Below are positions 1 to 7,500 of a stretch of DNA of 64,000 bases, one piece after another (the stretch's first letter is position 1; every line of letters starts with the position of its first letter). A model generated the notes under the pieces. It was not told the DNA's origin, ran no database searches, and worked only from the letters and a program-made list of their open reading frames with translations. Position numbers and translations under genes: made by a program. The stretch is from Deltaproteobacteria bacterium (GTDB taxonomy: Bacteria > Myxococcota_A > Polyangia > Nannocystales > Nannocystaceae): positions 806,001-870,000 of the forward strand of contig JADJEE010000002.1 in the NCBI GenBank assembly GCA_016709225.1, written 5' to 3'.

Positions 1-30
1 CGCGCGCTCGCACGTATTCCCCATGCGGCG

Positions 31-492
31 TCAGTCGCCATCGTCCACGGGCGCCACGCGATCGCCCTCGGCGGTGAACGTCAGACGGCGCTCGAGCAAC
101 GACTCGCTGTTCATGGAGCGGTCCACGCTGACGGTCAGGGTGCCGTCGTCGCGCCCGTCGATCAGGCGGAAGCTCGCGCGGTGCGAGATGGGCTGCCGCG
201 GCGCGACGAACCCCGACCACGCGGGCTCGCCGTCGACCAGCACGAAGCCGTCGACGATGATGTCGACCGCGAGCTTGTCCATCTCCTCGATGCCGACGGC
301 GTGCAGGTCGACCACGAGCTCGACCTCGCGCTGCGGACGGGCACGGTAGCCGATGTCCACCTGCACCTTGCCGGTGTCATCGGCGATCTGCTCCGACGCC
401 AGCGCCACCGGTGCGGTGGTGCCAGCATCCTTCGGATGGCAGGCGATCACACCCGCCACGGTGAGCGCCCACGCCACGCGACGAGCTTGCAT
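31..492 (-). CDS. Small lipoprotein of unknown function
   Basis: A 153-aa protein. The start is the ATG at 492, because it gives a short basic N-terminus, a hydrophobic stretch and a lipobox-like V-I-A-C with the lipidated cysteine at residue 18. Longer readings upstream are not supported, since they run through the divergent gene at 605. The mature part looks beta-rich, with alternating hydrophobic residues (for example VELVVDLHAVGI and LAVDIIVDGFVLVDG), and ends in an acidic tail. I recognise no family. It probably sits on the inner leaflet of the outer membrane or in the periplasm. It is divergent from the gene at 605 across a gap of about 110 bp. Confidence 0.6.
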   Translation of the reverse strand: MQARRVAWALTVAGVIACHPKDAGTTAPVALASEQIADDTGKVQVDIGYRARPQREVELVVDLHAVGIEEMDKLAVDIIVDGFVLVDGEPAWSGFVAPRQPISHRASFRLIDGRDDGTLTVSVDRSMNSESLLERRLTFTAEGDRVAPVDDGD

Positions 493-604
493 GGCCGAAA
501 GTACACGCGTCCGTGGGGCCGAACGCAACCGGCACACCTGGGGCCGGCGCGATTTTTCGCGGGGCCGACCCGGAAGCACGCGGGTGGCTGGTGTCTGTTG
601 CGAC

Positions 605-1027
605 GTGGACGACACCCGCACCACGCCACGCGACGCGAGCCCGCTGTTCTCGCCGCAGCCGTTCCCGCCCGGTCTGATCGGACAGCGCCGCCTCGAGTCC
701 ACGTTGTTCGATCTCCGCGCCTTCGAGGATGCGCGGCGCCACGGTGGCGGACCGGATGCGATGGTCCATCGGCCACGCGAGCCGTCGGCGGGCTCCGGCC
801 TCATCGACATCAAGACGCTGATCGGCGCCACCGCCCGCGGCGCATCCGCGGCAGCGGTACCCGCGGTCGTGCTGCCGGTGCGCGGCCTGGTGGACACCGC
901 GAGGCCCCACGTGTCGCTGCCCCGCGCGATGCCGGCCGCGGCTGCGCGCACGCGGGCGTGGCTCGCAGTCGCCTGTGTCGCGCTGTTCACCACCGCTGTC
1001 GCGCTCGCGGTCGCCGTGCTCGCCTGA
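605..1027 (+). CDS. Small tail-anchored membrane protein with ESTLFDL and SGLIDI linear motifs
   Basis: A protein of about 140 aa from a GTG at 605; GTG 584 is an alternative seven codons upstream. The N-terminal 75 residues look disordered but contain two short hydrophobic motifs, ESTLFDLRAF (31-40) and SGLIDIKTL (64-72). The extreme C-terminus (about 119-140) is a single strongly hydrophobic helix ending the protein, so it should be tail-anchored with the bulk in the cytoplasm. From memory, similar motif pairs (SVLFSL followed by SGLIDI) recur in other myxobacterial signalling or GYF-domain proteins; I could not check this. The opposite strand is also open here, which weakens the call. Its partner is unknown. 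Confidence 0.5.
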   Translation: MDDTRTTPRDASPLFSPQPFPPGLIGQRRLESTLFDLRAFEDARRHGGGPDAMVHRPREPSAGSGLIDIKTLIGATARGASAAAVPAVVLPVRGLVDTARPHVSLPRAMPAAAARTRAWLAVACVALFTTAVALAVAVLA

Positions 1028-1265
1028 GCCCGCGCTGGCGTCGGGCGATCGCCCGACGCCGATGCGCGCGGATGATCGGGTGGCGAGGGCCACGCCATCG
1101 GCAGGGAACGCTGCAGAGCGCTGACGCGCGCGTAGTCGAAATGACCGCCACATCAACCTCCACGGGTCGTCGTGCGAGGATTCGCGTCGCCGCTGCCCCC
1201 CTGCCGTCGGGGGTTTGTGGCACCTTGGATTGCGGGGGGCCCGATCTCGATCGGGCGGCGAGCAA

Positions 1266-2609
1266 ATGACGGCATCAGGCATGATTCGCGGCGCGATCGC
1301 GACGTTGACGGTCGCGGCCTGTCACAACCAAGCGCCGCCGGCGGCCAGCGAGGCGGGCAGCGGCGAGGCGGGCATCGTGCTGGACGGCACCAGCGTCGAC
1401 GACGGCGACGACGCGCACGAGGCCGACTCCGGCGACAAGCTCGATGTCGGCACCGGCAACGCCACGGAGTCCGGCGGCGACTGCATGGGCGGCGGCGGTG
1501 CCGTGGGCGAGAACACCTTCAGCATCATCTGGATCGCCAACACGCCCGAGGGCACGGTGTCGAAGATCGACACCGCGACTGGCACCGAGCTCGGGCGCTA
1601 CTACACCGGCCCGACCGACGGCGACGACGACCCCTCGCGCACGTCGGTCAACCTCGAGGGCGACGCGGCGGTCTCGAACCGCGGCGGCGGCATCGTCAAG
1701 TTCGCCTCCGCCGACGCCCGCTGCATCGACCGCAACGCCAACGGCATGATCGAGACGTCGACCGGCGCCGGCAACGTGCTGCCGTTCGGCGACGACGAGT
1801 GCATGCTGTGGCACAAGCCCACGCCGGTGGACGGCAACAACCACCACGGGCCGCGCCCGACCGCGTGGGACGCCGGCGCCGCCAACGATCCCTGCCAGAC
1901 CCAAGACGATCGCCTGTGGGTCGGGTGGTGGGACTACGACAACAACATCGGCCACTTCGAGCGGCTCGACGGCGGCAACGGCGACACCCTCGACGTGGTC
2001 GAGGTGATCGACTGGGACACCCAGGGCGACACCGACTGGGGCCCCTACGGCGGAGCCGTCAATGCCGACGGCGATCTCTGGACCAGCGGTCGCGGCCCCG
2101 GGCCGCTAGTGTTCATCGACGGCGACACGCTGGTCTACGACCGCTGGGAGACCCCGCCCGATACCAGCCCGTACGGCATCACCGCCGACGCCAACGGTCA
2201 CCCGTGGATGGGCGACTGGAACGGCGGGCTGCTGCACTTCGATCCCAACACCGAGACCTGGGACATCATCGACACGCCGAACACCAGTCGCGGCCGCGGC
2301 ATCATGATCGACCGCAACGGCTTCGCGTGGATGGCCAGCAACAACCCCTGCGCACTGGTGAAGGCCGACACCGCCACGCGCACGCTCATCCGCGACGACA
2401 TCGCGCTGCCCGGCTGCGGCACGCCGGTCGGCATCAGCATCGACGCCGAGGGTTTCGTGTGGGTGCCCGATCAGGACGCGAGCGTCGCGTTCAAGGTCCA
2501 CCCCGAGAGCTACGCCACCACCACCGTGACCGGCCTCGTGCAGCCCTACACCTACTCGGACATGACCGGCGCCGGCCTCGGGCTGGTGGTCAATCCACCC
2601 GCCGGTTGA
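1266..2609 (+). CDS. Secreted lipoprotein with Vgb/NHL-like beta-propeller
   Basis: A 447-aa protein. The ATG at 1266 (or 1281) precedes a hydrophobic segment ending in V-A-A-C, with the lipid-modified cysteine at residue 19 for the first start. Residues 20-75 form an acidic Gly/Ser/Asp linker typical of lipoproteins in this window. The rest is a repeat protein: blades carry the pattern GI-x-D-x-NG-x-xWM, for example GITADANGHPWMGDW, GIMIDRNGFAWMASN and GISIDAEGFVWVPDQ. This matches streptogramin-lyase-like (Vgb) or NHL propellers. Such folds often serve as binding scaffolds, so a lyase activity should not be assumed. Cysteine pairs in the repeats fit an extracytoplasmic location. Confidence 0.7.
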   Translation: MTASGMIRGAIATLTVAACHNQAPPAASEAGSGEAGIVLDGTSVDDGDDAHEADSGDKLDVGTGNATESGGDCMGGGGAVGENTFSIIWIANTPEGTVSKIDTATGTELGRYYTGPTDGDDDPSRTSVNLEGDAAVSNRGGGIVKFASADARCIDRNANGMIETSTGAGNVLPFGDDECMLWHKPTPVDGNNHHGPRPTAWDAGAANDPCQTQDDRLWVGWWDYDNNIGHFERLDGGNGDTLDVVEVIDWDTQGDTDWGPYGGAVNADGDLWTSGRGPGPLVFIDGDTLVYDRWETPPDTSPYGITADANGHPWMGDWNGGLLHFDPNTETWDIIDTPNTSRGRGIMIDRNGFAWMASNNPCALVKADTATRTLIRDDIALPGCGTPVGISIDAEGFVWVPDQDASVAFKVHPESYATTTVTGLVQPYTYSDMTGAGLGLVVNPPAG

Positions 2610-2617
2610 GCGCGACG

Positions 2618-2902
2618 CTACGGTTCGATCCGCACGCCGCGCCAGAACGCGACGTGATCGCGGATCTGCGCCGCGGCCGACTTGGGCTCGGGATACGTCC
2701 ACGCCGCGTCGCGGTTGATCTCGTCGCCGACCACGACGTCGTAGTAGCTGGCCGTGCCCTTCCAACCACACACGGTGTGGGTCTGGCTGTCGCGGAGGTG
2801 TTCGCGGCGCAGTGCAGCCGGCGGGAAGTAGTGGTTGCCCTCGACGACGACGGTCTGGTCCGACTCGGCGATCACGGCGCCATTCCAGGTGGCTCTCGGC
2901 AT
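2618..2902 (-). CDS. DUF427 domain protein
   Basis: A 94-aa protein starting at the ATG at 2902. The whole length matches the DUF427 fold: a WNG near the N-terminus, a VVEGNHYFP segment, the CGWKGTASYYDV signature at about 45-56 and a DxAWTYPEP motif near 67-74. DUF427 proteins are small beta-barrel-like proteins of unknown biochemical role. The length is right for a single-domain member. Its stop lies 8 bp from the convergent propeller lipoprotein. Upstream, an insertion block (2976-4799) separates it from the gene at 4796-6508; without that block the two same-strand genes would be about 80 bp apart. Confidence 0.85.
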   Translation of the reverse strand: MPRATWNGAVIAESDQTVVVEGNHYFPPAALRREHLRDSQTHTVCGWKGTASYYDVVVGDEINRDAAWTYPEPKSAAAQIRDHVAFWRGVRIEP

Positions 2903-2975
2903 CGCCGTGGAGCTTAGCGTGCATTCCCGGACGCGCCCGTGAGGACGCGCCCCCGATGCTCCGTCGCCGACGCTG

Positions 2976-3141
2976 CTAGCAGCCCGTGGTGAAACTCCGC
3001 GACGCGATAACACCGCCCTCGGACCCCTTGGCGGCGTTGCTCGGAGCTCGAAATACACCCGGTACTCCTTCGTCCTCGCGTCTTGCCACGGGGTCCGATG
3101 ACGGCGTTCTCGCGCCACGGAGTTTCACCACGGGCTGCTAG
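2976..3141. repeat. 166-bp near-palindromic, MITE-like element bounded by CTAG
   Basis: The two ends (2976-2999 and 3118-3141) are perfect 24-bp inverted copies of each other, each starting with CTAG followed by CAGCCCGTGGTGAAACTCCG. The arms continue inward to about 57 bp (2976-3032 and 3085-3141) with only a handful of mismatches, around a loop of about 52 bp. It has no credible coding capacity. Terminal inverted repeats, short length and flanking CTAG fit a non-autonomous transposon relic. The tips do not resemble those of the neighbouring insertion sequence, so a different transposase would have moved it. An alternative is a large REP/BIME-like repeat. Confidence 0.75.
3138..3141. repeat. 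Left CTAG flank of the IS, shared with the palindrome
   Basis: CTAG here is the last four bases of the near-palindrome and abuts the left tip of the insertion sequence. An identical CTAG sits at 4796-4799 after the right tip. This is the pattern of a 4-bp target-site duplication. Confidence 0.7.
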
Positions 3142-3161
3142 AGAGGCGATCCGCTAAGGTC
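3142..3161. repeat. Left terminal inverted repeat of the IS
   Basis: A 20-bp left end that pairs with 4776-4795 at 17 of 20 positions. The mismatches are at positions 4, 9 and 17. Confidence 0.85.
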
Positions 3162-3220
3162 GAGGGGGATCGACAAGGGTGTGTCGCTGTGATCTCGTTT
3201 GGCGAGCGAGGTCACTCACG

Positions 3221-4777
3221 ATGCTGTGGAAGGTCCCTACGAAGCTGAGCGCCGAGGAGCAGCGGCTGGTGGCGCGCATGCGCAAGCCGAGCCGCTTCTT
3301 CGTGTTCCTGCGAGAGATCCGAGCCGAGCTGTTCACGCCGGAGTTCCAAGAGGAGCTCGCTCGGGCTTACGAGCCGCGCGGTCAAGAGCCCGTACCGCCG
3401 GCGCTGCTGGCGATGGTCGTGCTGTTGCAGGCGTACACCCAGACGAGCGACGCCGCTGCGGTCGAAGAAGCCGAGATGAATCCGCGCTGGCAGCTCGTGC
3501 TGGGGCTACTTGGCGAAGAGAAGGCTCCGTTCGGGCAGGGTAGTCTGCCGCGCTTCCGCGAGCGGATGGCCGCGCACGACCTCGACCGCAGATTGCTCGA
3601 GCGCACCGTCGAGCTCGCGAAGAGGACTGGCGGCTTCGGTTGGCAGAAGCTCAAGGCCGCGTTCGACTCATCGCCGCTGCGAGGTCGCGGCCGCGTCGCT
3701 GACACCTGGAACTTGATCGGACAGGCGATGGGTAAGCTCGTCAGTGCACTTGCGAAGATCGCTGCGGTCGAGGAGGACACGATCATCGCCGAAGCCAGGC
3801 TCACGCTGCTGCAGGGCAGCAGCATCAAGGCTGCACTGGACATCGACTGGGATGATCATGACCAGCGTAGTGAAGCGCTGCAACGACTCGTCGGTGAAGC
3901 ACAAGCGCTGCTGGACTGGGCACGCGCCCGGGCTCCCGACGCGATGAAGGAGCGTGAGGTCGAGCAGGCCGCGGTTCTGCTCGAGCGCGTCCTCCACCAA
4001 GATACCGAGCCCGATCCCGAGCGACCGAGACGAGTACGGATCCGCAAGGGCGTCGCTGAAGACCGCGTCTGCTCCGTCGGCGACCCGGAGATGCGCCACG
4101 GCCGAAAAACCCGCTCACAGGCCTTCAACGGCTACAAGCGCTACATCGCGACTTCGATCGACGCGCCGCTCGTGCTCGCAGCCGAAGCGCGACCCGCCAA
4201 CCAACCCGAACGCGAGGCTGTACCCTCACTCGTTGACCAAGTAGCGCCCTACGGCGAGCTCGACGAGCTCTTCATCGACCGCGGCTTTCTTGCACATCCC
4301 GAGATCGCCGCGCTCGATCGAGACGGTGTGCAAGTCCGTTGTCGTCCCTGGCGCGAGCAGAACAAGCATGGACGCTTCGGCAAGAGCGCCTTCAAGATCG
4401 ACCTTCGCCGACGACTCGTGACTTGTCCGTCTGGCAAACAGGCCGAGTACTCCGCCAACACTCCCACCGCGTACTTCGGTGCCGAGACCTGCGATCGCTG
4501 TCGCCTACGAGCGCGATGCACTGATGCCAAGGCTGGTCGCGCGATCCGAATCCACCCCCATGAGAGCCTGCATCGCAAACTCGAGGCTCGCAGAGCGACT
4601 GAGCACGGACGACAGCATCTTCGCGCTCGAGTCGTCGTCGAGCACAGGCTCGCACGCATCGGCGGCCTCCAGAGCGACCGCGCGCGATACAAGGGCGCCC
4701 GCAAGAACACGCTCGACCTCCGGCGCCACGCCGCCGTCGCCAACCTCATCGAGCTGCAGGCCGCACTTGCCGCGTGA
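3221..4777 (+). CDS. IS1182-type DDE transposase
   Basis: A 518-aa protein starting at the ATG at 3221. The N-terminal third carries a helical region (LFTPEFQEELARAYEPRG, then PVPPALLAMVVLLQAY) typical of DUF772. An AAFDSSPLRGRGRVADTW segment supplies the probable first catalytic aspartate, DELFIDRGF the second, and VVVEHRLARI near the C-terminus the glutamate. A CPSGK segment and a CDRCRLRARC cysteine cluster precede the last acid, as in IS1182-group enzymes. The C-terminal ARYKGARKNTLDLRRHAAVA segment is also family-typical. It acts on its own element's ends (3142-3161 and 4776-4795). I see no frameshift, so it may be active. Confidence 0.9.
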   Translation: MLWKVPTKLSAEEQRLVARMRKPSRFFVFLREIRAELFTPEFQEELARAYEPRGQEPVPPALLAMVVLLQAYTQTSDAAAVEEAEMNPRWQLVLGLLGEEKAPFGQGSLPRFRERMAAHDLDRRLLERTVELAKRTGGFGWQKLKAAFDSSPLRGRGRVADTWNLIGQAMGKLVSALAKIAAVEEDTIIAEARLTLLQGSSIKAALDIDWDDHDQRSEALQRLVGEAQALLDWARARAPDAMKEREVEQAAVLLERVLHQDTEPDPERPRRVRIRKGVAEDRVCSVGDPEMRHGRKTRSQAFNGYKRYIATSIDAPLVLAAEARPANQPEREAVPSLVDQVAPYGELDELFIDRGFLAHPEIAALDRDGVQVRCRPWREQNKHGRFGKSAFKIDLRRRLVTCPSGKQAEYSANTPTAYFGAETCDRCRLRARCTDAKAGRAIRIHPHESLHRKLEARRATEHGRQHLRARVVVEHRLARIGGLQSDRARYKGARKNTLDLRRHAAVANLIELQAALAA

Positions 4778-4795
4778 CTTTAGCGGTTCGCTTCT
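4776..4795. repeat. Right terminal inverted repeat of the IS
   Basis: A 20-bp right end, inverted relative to 3142-3161 with three mismatches. It overlaps the last two bases of the transposase stop codon and is followed directly by CTAG (4796-4799). Confidence 0.85.
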
Positions 4796-6508
4796 CTAGC
4801 GGCGGGCGCGGGCGATCTCGGCCTCGAAGATGCGCCGCAGGATCGCGATGGCGCAGCCGTAGGTCGTGTCCATGCCGAAGTACGACAGGCTCTTGGACAG
4901 CAGTGTCTGCCGCCGCGAGTACGGCGTGTCCGACGCGTAGTGCAGGACCCCCAGGTCGAACGGCAGCAGGTTCGACAGGTGCACGATCTCGTCGGTGGGA
5001 TGTCGCTTGGGATAGACCAGCTCGTAGATGCCAGAGAGGTATGGCCCGGTCTCCATCTCGAGCACGGTGTAGCCCTCGCGATAGAACACCTGCATGTACT
5101 CGCGGTTCTGCAGGAACGAGCCGCGCACCGTCAGCGCCTTCTGGTTGTCGAGCACGGTGCCGTGCACCCACGGCTGCACGTCGGCGGCCGCGAAGGCGTT
5201 GCGGAACAGATGGGTGTTCTGCGAGTGCTCGTCGTAGGCCGCGGTCGAGAGCATGATGTCGCCGACGCGCCCGTTGAGCGTCGCGGCCTTGCCCATGAGG
5301 TACACACCGCGCAGCTCGCCGACGCCCTCCGACAGGCGCGTGAAGTGGTGATAGGCGGCCATGCCCAGCGGGTAGTCGATGTTGATGATCACCGCGTCGG
5401 ACTGCGCCAGCAGCTCGACGCCGTCGATACGCACCCGCGGATCGAGGCGATCGGGCCGTACCTGCGCCAGCTCGACCAGCTGCGCCGCGACATCGAGGTG
5501 GCCGGGGTTGGCCAGCGTCGACAGGCCGCTGGCCGCGTCGAACTGCTGCACCTCGGCGATGCGACCGCCGCTCGCGTCGGCGCGCAGGTACTGCCGCAGC
5601 AGGTAGTACGAGAGGTTCGCGAGCTCACCCTCGTCCCCGCGTGCGCGCGCGGCCTCGATGTCCGGCGCGAGCGCCTCGGGGTCGGCGACGTGCACGAGAT
5701 CGAGGATCTCGTCGCGATGGGCGCGCGCATAGCCACCGATGAGGTTCGGCAACGCGTGGGTGTTCGACGACACGAAGTACACCGGCCGGCGGGTCGAGCC
5801 ACCGCGCAGGTACGCCGGTTCGATGGCCGACCACCACCGCTGCGACGCGCGGCGGTACTCCGCCAGCGTGCCTGCGAGCAGGCGCATCGTGAGATCGCAA
5901 GGATGCCTCGCGAGCGCTCGCACGCCGTCGTCGTCGCCATCGCCGAAGGCTGCGTGCAATGTCACGATGTCGGCCGCGGGTAGGCCGAGCCCGTCGGCGA
6001 GCGCGGCGTCGCGGGCCCCACGATCGAGGCCGCCGGCGACGAGCTGCGCGTGGTCGCCGGCCCGCAGCAGCAGACCGTGCATCTTGTTCCACTCGATCTG
6101 CCACGCGGTCACGATCGGCACCAGATCGTCGATGTCGGACGCGCTCGTGACATAGACCGCCAGGGTGTCGACGCCGTCGAAACACAGCGGGCGCCGACGA
6201 CCGCGGGTCGTGACGCGCTGCCACGTGGTCACTGCTAGCCCCGCGGACTCGAACTGCTCGTTCGATTGCCCTGCCACCAGGCGTCGTACCTGCGGCATGC
6301 ACTGCGGCAGGCGGGCCGCGGCGTAGGCGAACGCTGCGAGATCGGGCGTGGGCTCGCGCGCGCCTGCGTGCAGGCTCGAGTCGCTGAACGCGTGGGACTC
6401 CTCGAACGCCCGCACCCGCACGTCGCCGGAGCTCCGCAGCAGCGAGTAGTACGTGCGGATGTAGAGCTCGATGGCGTTGCTGGAGACGCGCGGTGGCTGC
6501 CGGTCCAC
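4796..6508 (-). CDS. Conserved uncharacterised protein of about 570 aa (possibly DUF6909-type)
   Basis: The start is uncertain. GTG 6508 gives 570 aa and begins just before the well-formed region NAIELYIRTYYSLLRSSGD; GTG 6562 or 6568 and ATG 6718 are in-frame alternatives. The protein is a soluble alpha/beta type without signal peptide. Near residues 483-490 it has LEMETGPY, which resembles the V-x-MET segment of nucleoside phosphorylases, preceded by DIMLSTAAYDEHSQNT, so a nucleotide-binding fold is possible but unproven. From memory the length and text fit a family called DUF6909; I could not verify this. The TAG stop lies inside the right CTAG copy of the insertion sequence, yet the stop pre-dates the insertion, so the protein is not truncated. 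Confidence 0.65.
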   Translation of the reverse strand: MDRQPPRVSSNAIELYIRTYYSLLRSSGDVRVRAFEESHAFSDSSLHAGAREPTPDLAAFAYAAARLPQCMPQVRRLVAGQSNEQFESAGLAVTTWQRVTTRGRRRPLCFDGVDTLAVYVTSASDIDDLVPIVTAWQIEWNKMHGLLLRAGDHAQLVAGGLDRGARDAALADGLGLPAADIVTLHAAFGDGDDDGVRALARHPCDLTMRLLAGTLAEYRRASQRWWSAIEPAYLRGGSTRRPVYFVSSNTHALPNLIGGYARAHRDEILDLVHVADPEALAPDIEAARARGDEGELANLSYYLLRQYLRADASGGRIAEVQQFDAASGLSTLANPGHLDVAAQLVELAQVRPDRLDPRVRIDGVELLAQSDAVIINIDYPLGMAAYHHFTRLSEGVGELRGVYLMGKAATLNGRVGDIMLSTAAYDEHSQNTHLFRNAFAAADVQPWVHGTVLDNQKALTVRGSFLQNREYMQVFYREGYTVLEMETGPYLSGIYELVYPKRHPTDEIVHLSNLLPFDLGVLHYASDTPYSRRQTLLSKSLSYFGMDTTYGCAIAILRRIFEAEIARARR

Positions 6509-6716
6509 GGGCGCATCTTCGGCGACGACCCCCCGAAAGCGCAAGCCGAGCCGCAGGGCCACGCGCACTGCAGCATCTGATGTACCGCCACCGGCACCTT
6601 GCCGGCGGACCGCCGCGCGTGCGCCCCCATCGCTGTGGTGCGTTCGCTGCAATCGCACGCTCGGCGGGCCGCGGCGGCGAATGGTGCCCTGTGCACCGGC
6701 GTCGACACGCCACGCC

Positions 6717-7490
6717 ATGACCCACGCCCCGAGATCGTCGCGCATCATCACGTTCGTCCTCGTGCTCGCGGGCCCGTGCCAGGCCCCCGCGCTCGCACTC
6801 GCGAGCGACGCGACCACGACCACCACCACCACCGCGCCCGCCGCGTCGCCCCCGACGGCGTCGCCGGTGCCGCGTCGCAACGGCAAGGGACTCATCATCG
6901 GCGCGGCCGCGGCCGGCGGGGTCGGCCTCGCGCTCAACGCTGGCCGCGTGGCGTGGCAGCTGCGTGGCTGTCGACGTCGCGGGCTCGGCGTGCTGCCAGG
7001 CGGCGACTACGACTACGGCGGCTGTCTGATCTCGAGCTTCGGCGACGTGTTCCTCTCGATCCCGGCGTGGTTCGCCAACCTGGCCTCGATCGGGCTCGCG
7101 GCCGGCGGCGGTGCGTTGCGCGGCAAGTGGGAGGCTCGCAGCGGACGGCCCCGCGACGCTCGCAGGATGATCATCGCCGGCGCGACCATGGTCGGGGTCG
7201 GTGGCGCGGCCTACCTCGCCGCCCGCTTCGCGCGGCTCGCCGCGATCGGCTGCATCGACCGCTCGCTCCGCGCCGGCGCCGGCGACGATCTCGGACGCAC
7301 GGTCGGCTGCTACCGCGGCGTCTATGCCGGCACCACCATCGGCATCCAGCTCGCGCTGTCGACCGCGGCGGCCGGCGCCGGCGTGCTCGCGTTCGGCGAT
7401 CAGTACCGCCGCGAGCGCGCGCGCACGCTGCAGGTCGAGCCGGTGGTGAGCTCGACCTACCTCGGCGTGCAGCTCGGCGGTCGCTTCTGA
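6717..7490 (+). CDS. Multi-pass membrane protein with signal peptide and Thr-rich spacer
   Basis: A 257-aa protein starting at the ATG at 6717. A signal sequence (residues about 8-30) is followed by a run of threonines and a Pro/Ala-rich spacer. Three or four glycine/alanine-rich hydrophobic stretches follow, for example near 57-80, 115-140, 148-175 and 205-225. Small cysteine-containing loops (GCRRRG, GGCL, IGCIDRS, GCYRGV) separate them. It ends in VSSTYLGVQLGGRF; a terminal phenylalanine is common in outer-membrane proteins, though the helices argue for an inner-membrane location. I do not recognise a family. It is divergent from the 4796-6508 gene and converges with the HDOD gene, leaving 10 bp between stops. 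Confidence 0.6.
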   Translation: MTHAPRSSRIITFVLVLAGPCQAPALALASDATTTTTTTAPAASPPTASPVPRRNGKGLIIGAAAAGGVGLALNAGRVAWQLRGCRRRGLGVLPGGDYDYGGCLISSFGDVFLSIPAWFANLASIGLAAGGGALRGKWEARSGRPRDARRMIIAGATMVGVGGAAYLAARFARLAAIGCIDRSLRAGAGDDLGRTVGCYRGVYAGTTIGIQLALSTAAAGAGVLAFGDQYRRERARTLQVEPVVSSTYLGVQLGGRF

Positions 7491-7500
7491 CGGGCCGCGT

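Larger units (their letters stand above)
3142..4795 (+). mobile_element. IS1182-family-like insertion sequence, apparently complete (1654 bp)
   Basis: The element is bounded by 20-bp terminal inverted repeats matching at 17 of 20 positions: AGAGGCGATCCGCTAAGGTC at 3142-3161 and the reverse complement of 4776-4795. Both sides carry CTAG (3138-3141 and 4796-4799), read as a 4-bp target duplication. One uninterrupted transposase gene fills it, and its stop codon overlaps the right repeat. Intact repeats, intact gene and intact duplication suggest a recent insertion. It landed at the edge of the palindromic repeat on the left and at the stop codon of the gene at 4796-6508 on the right. Confidence 0.85.

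Noticed and set aside
1266..2609. Streptogramin lyase (antibiotic resistance) call
   Set aside because: Only the propeller fold is supported; active-site residues of Vgb were not identified.
1172..2917. Long + strand open frame across the propeller gene
   Set aside because: Arg/His-rich low-complexity translation; the overlapping lipoprotein frame has a signal, lipobox and repeats.
2618..3118. Longer DUF427 reading running into the palindrome
   Set aside because: The extra N-terminus lies in repeat DNA and lacks family similarity; the ATG at 2902 fits the domain start.
4796..6508. Truncation of the 570-aa protein by the insertion sequence
   Set aside because: The stop lies wholly within the duplicated CTAG, so it existed before insertion.
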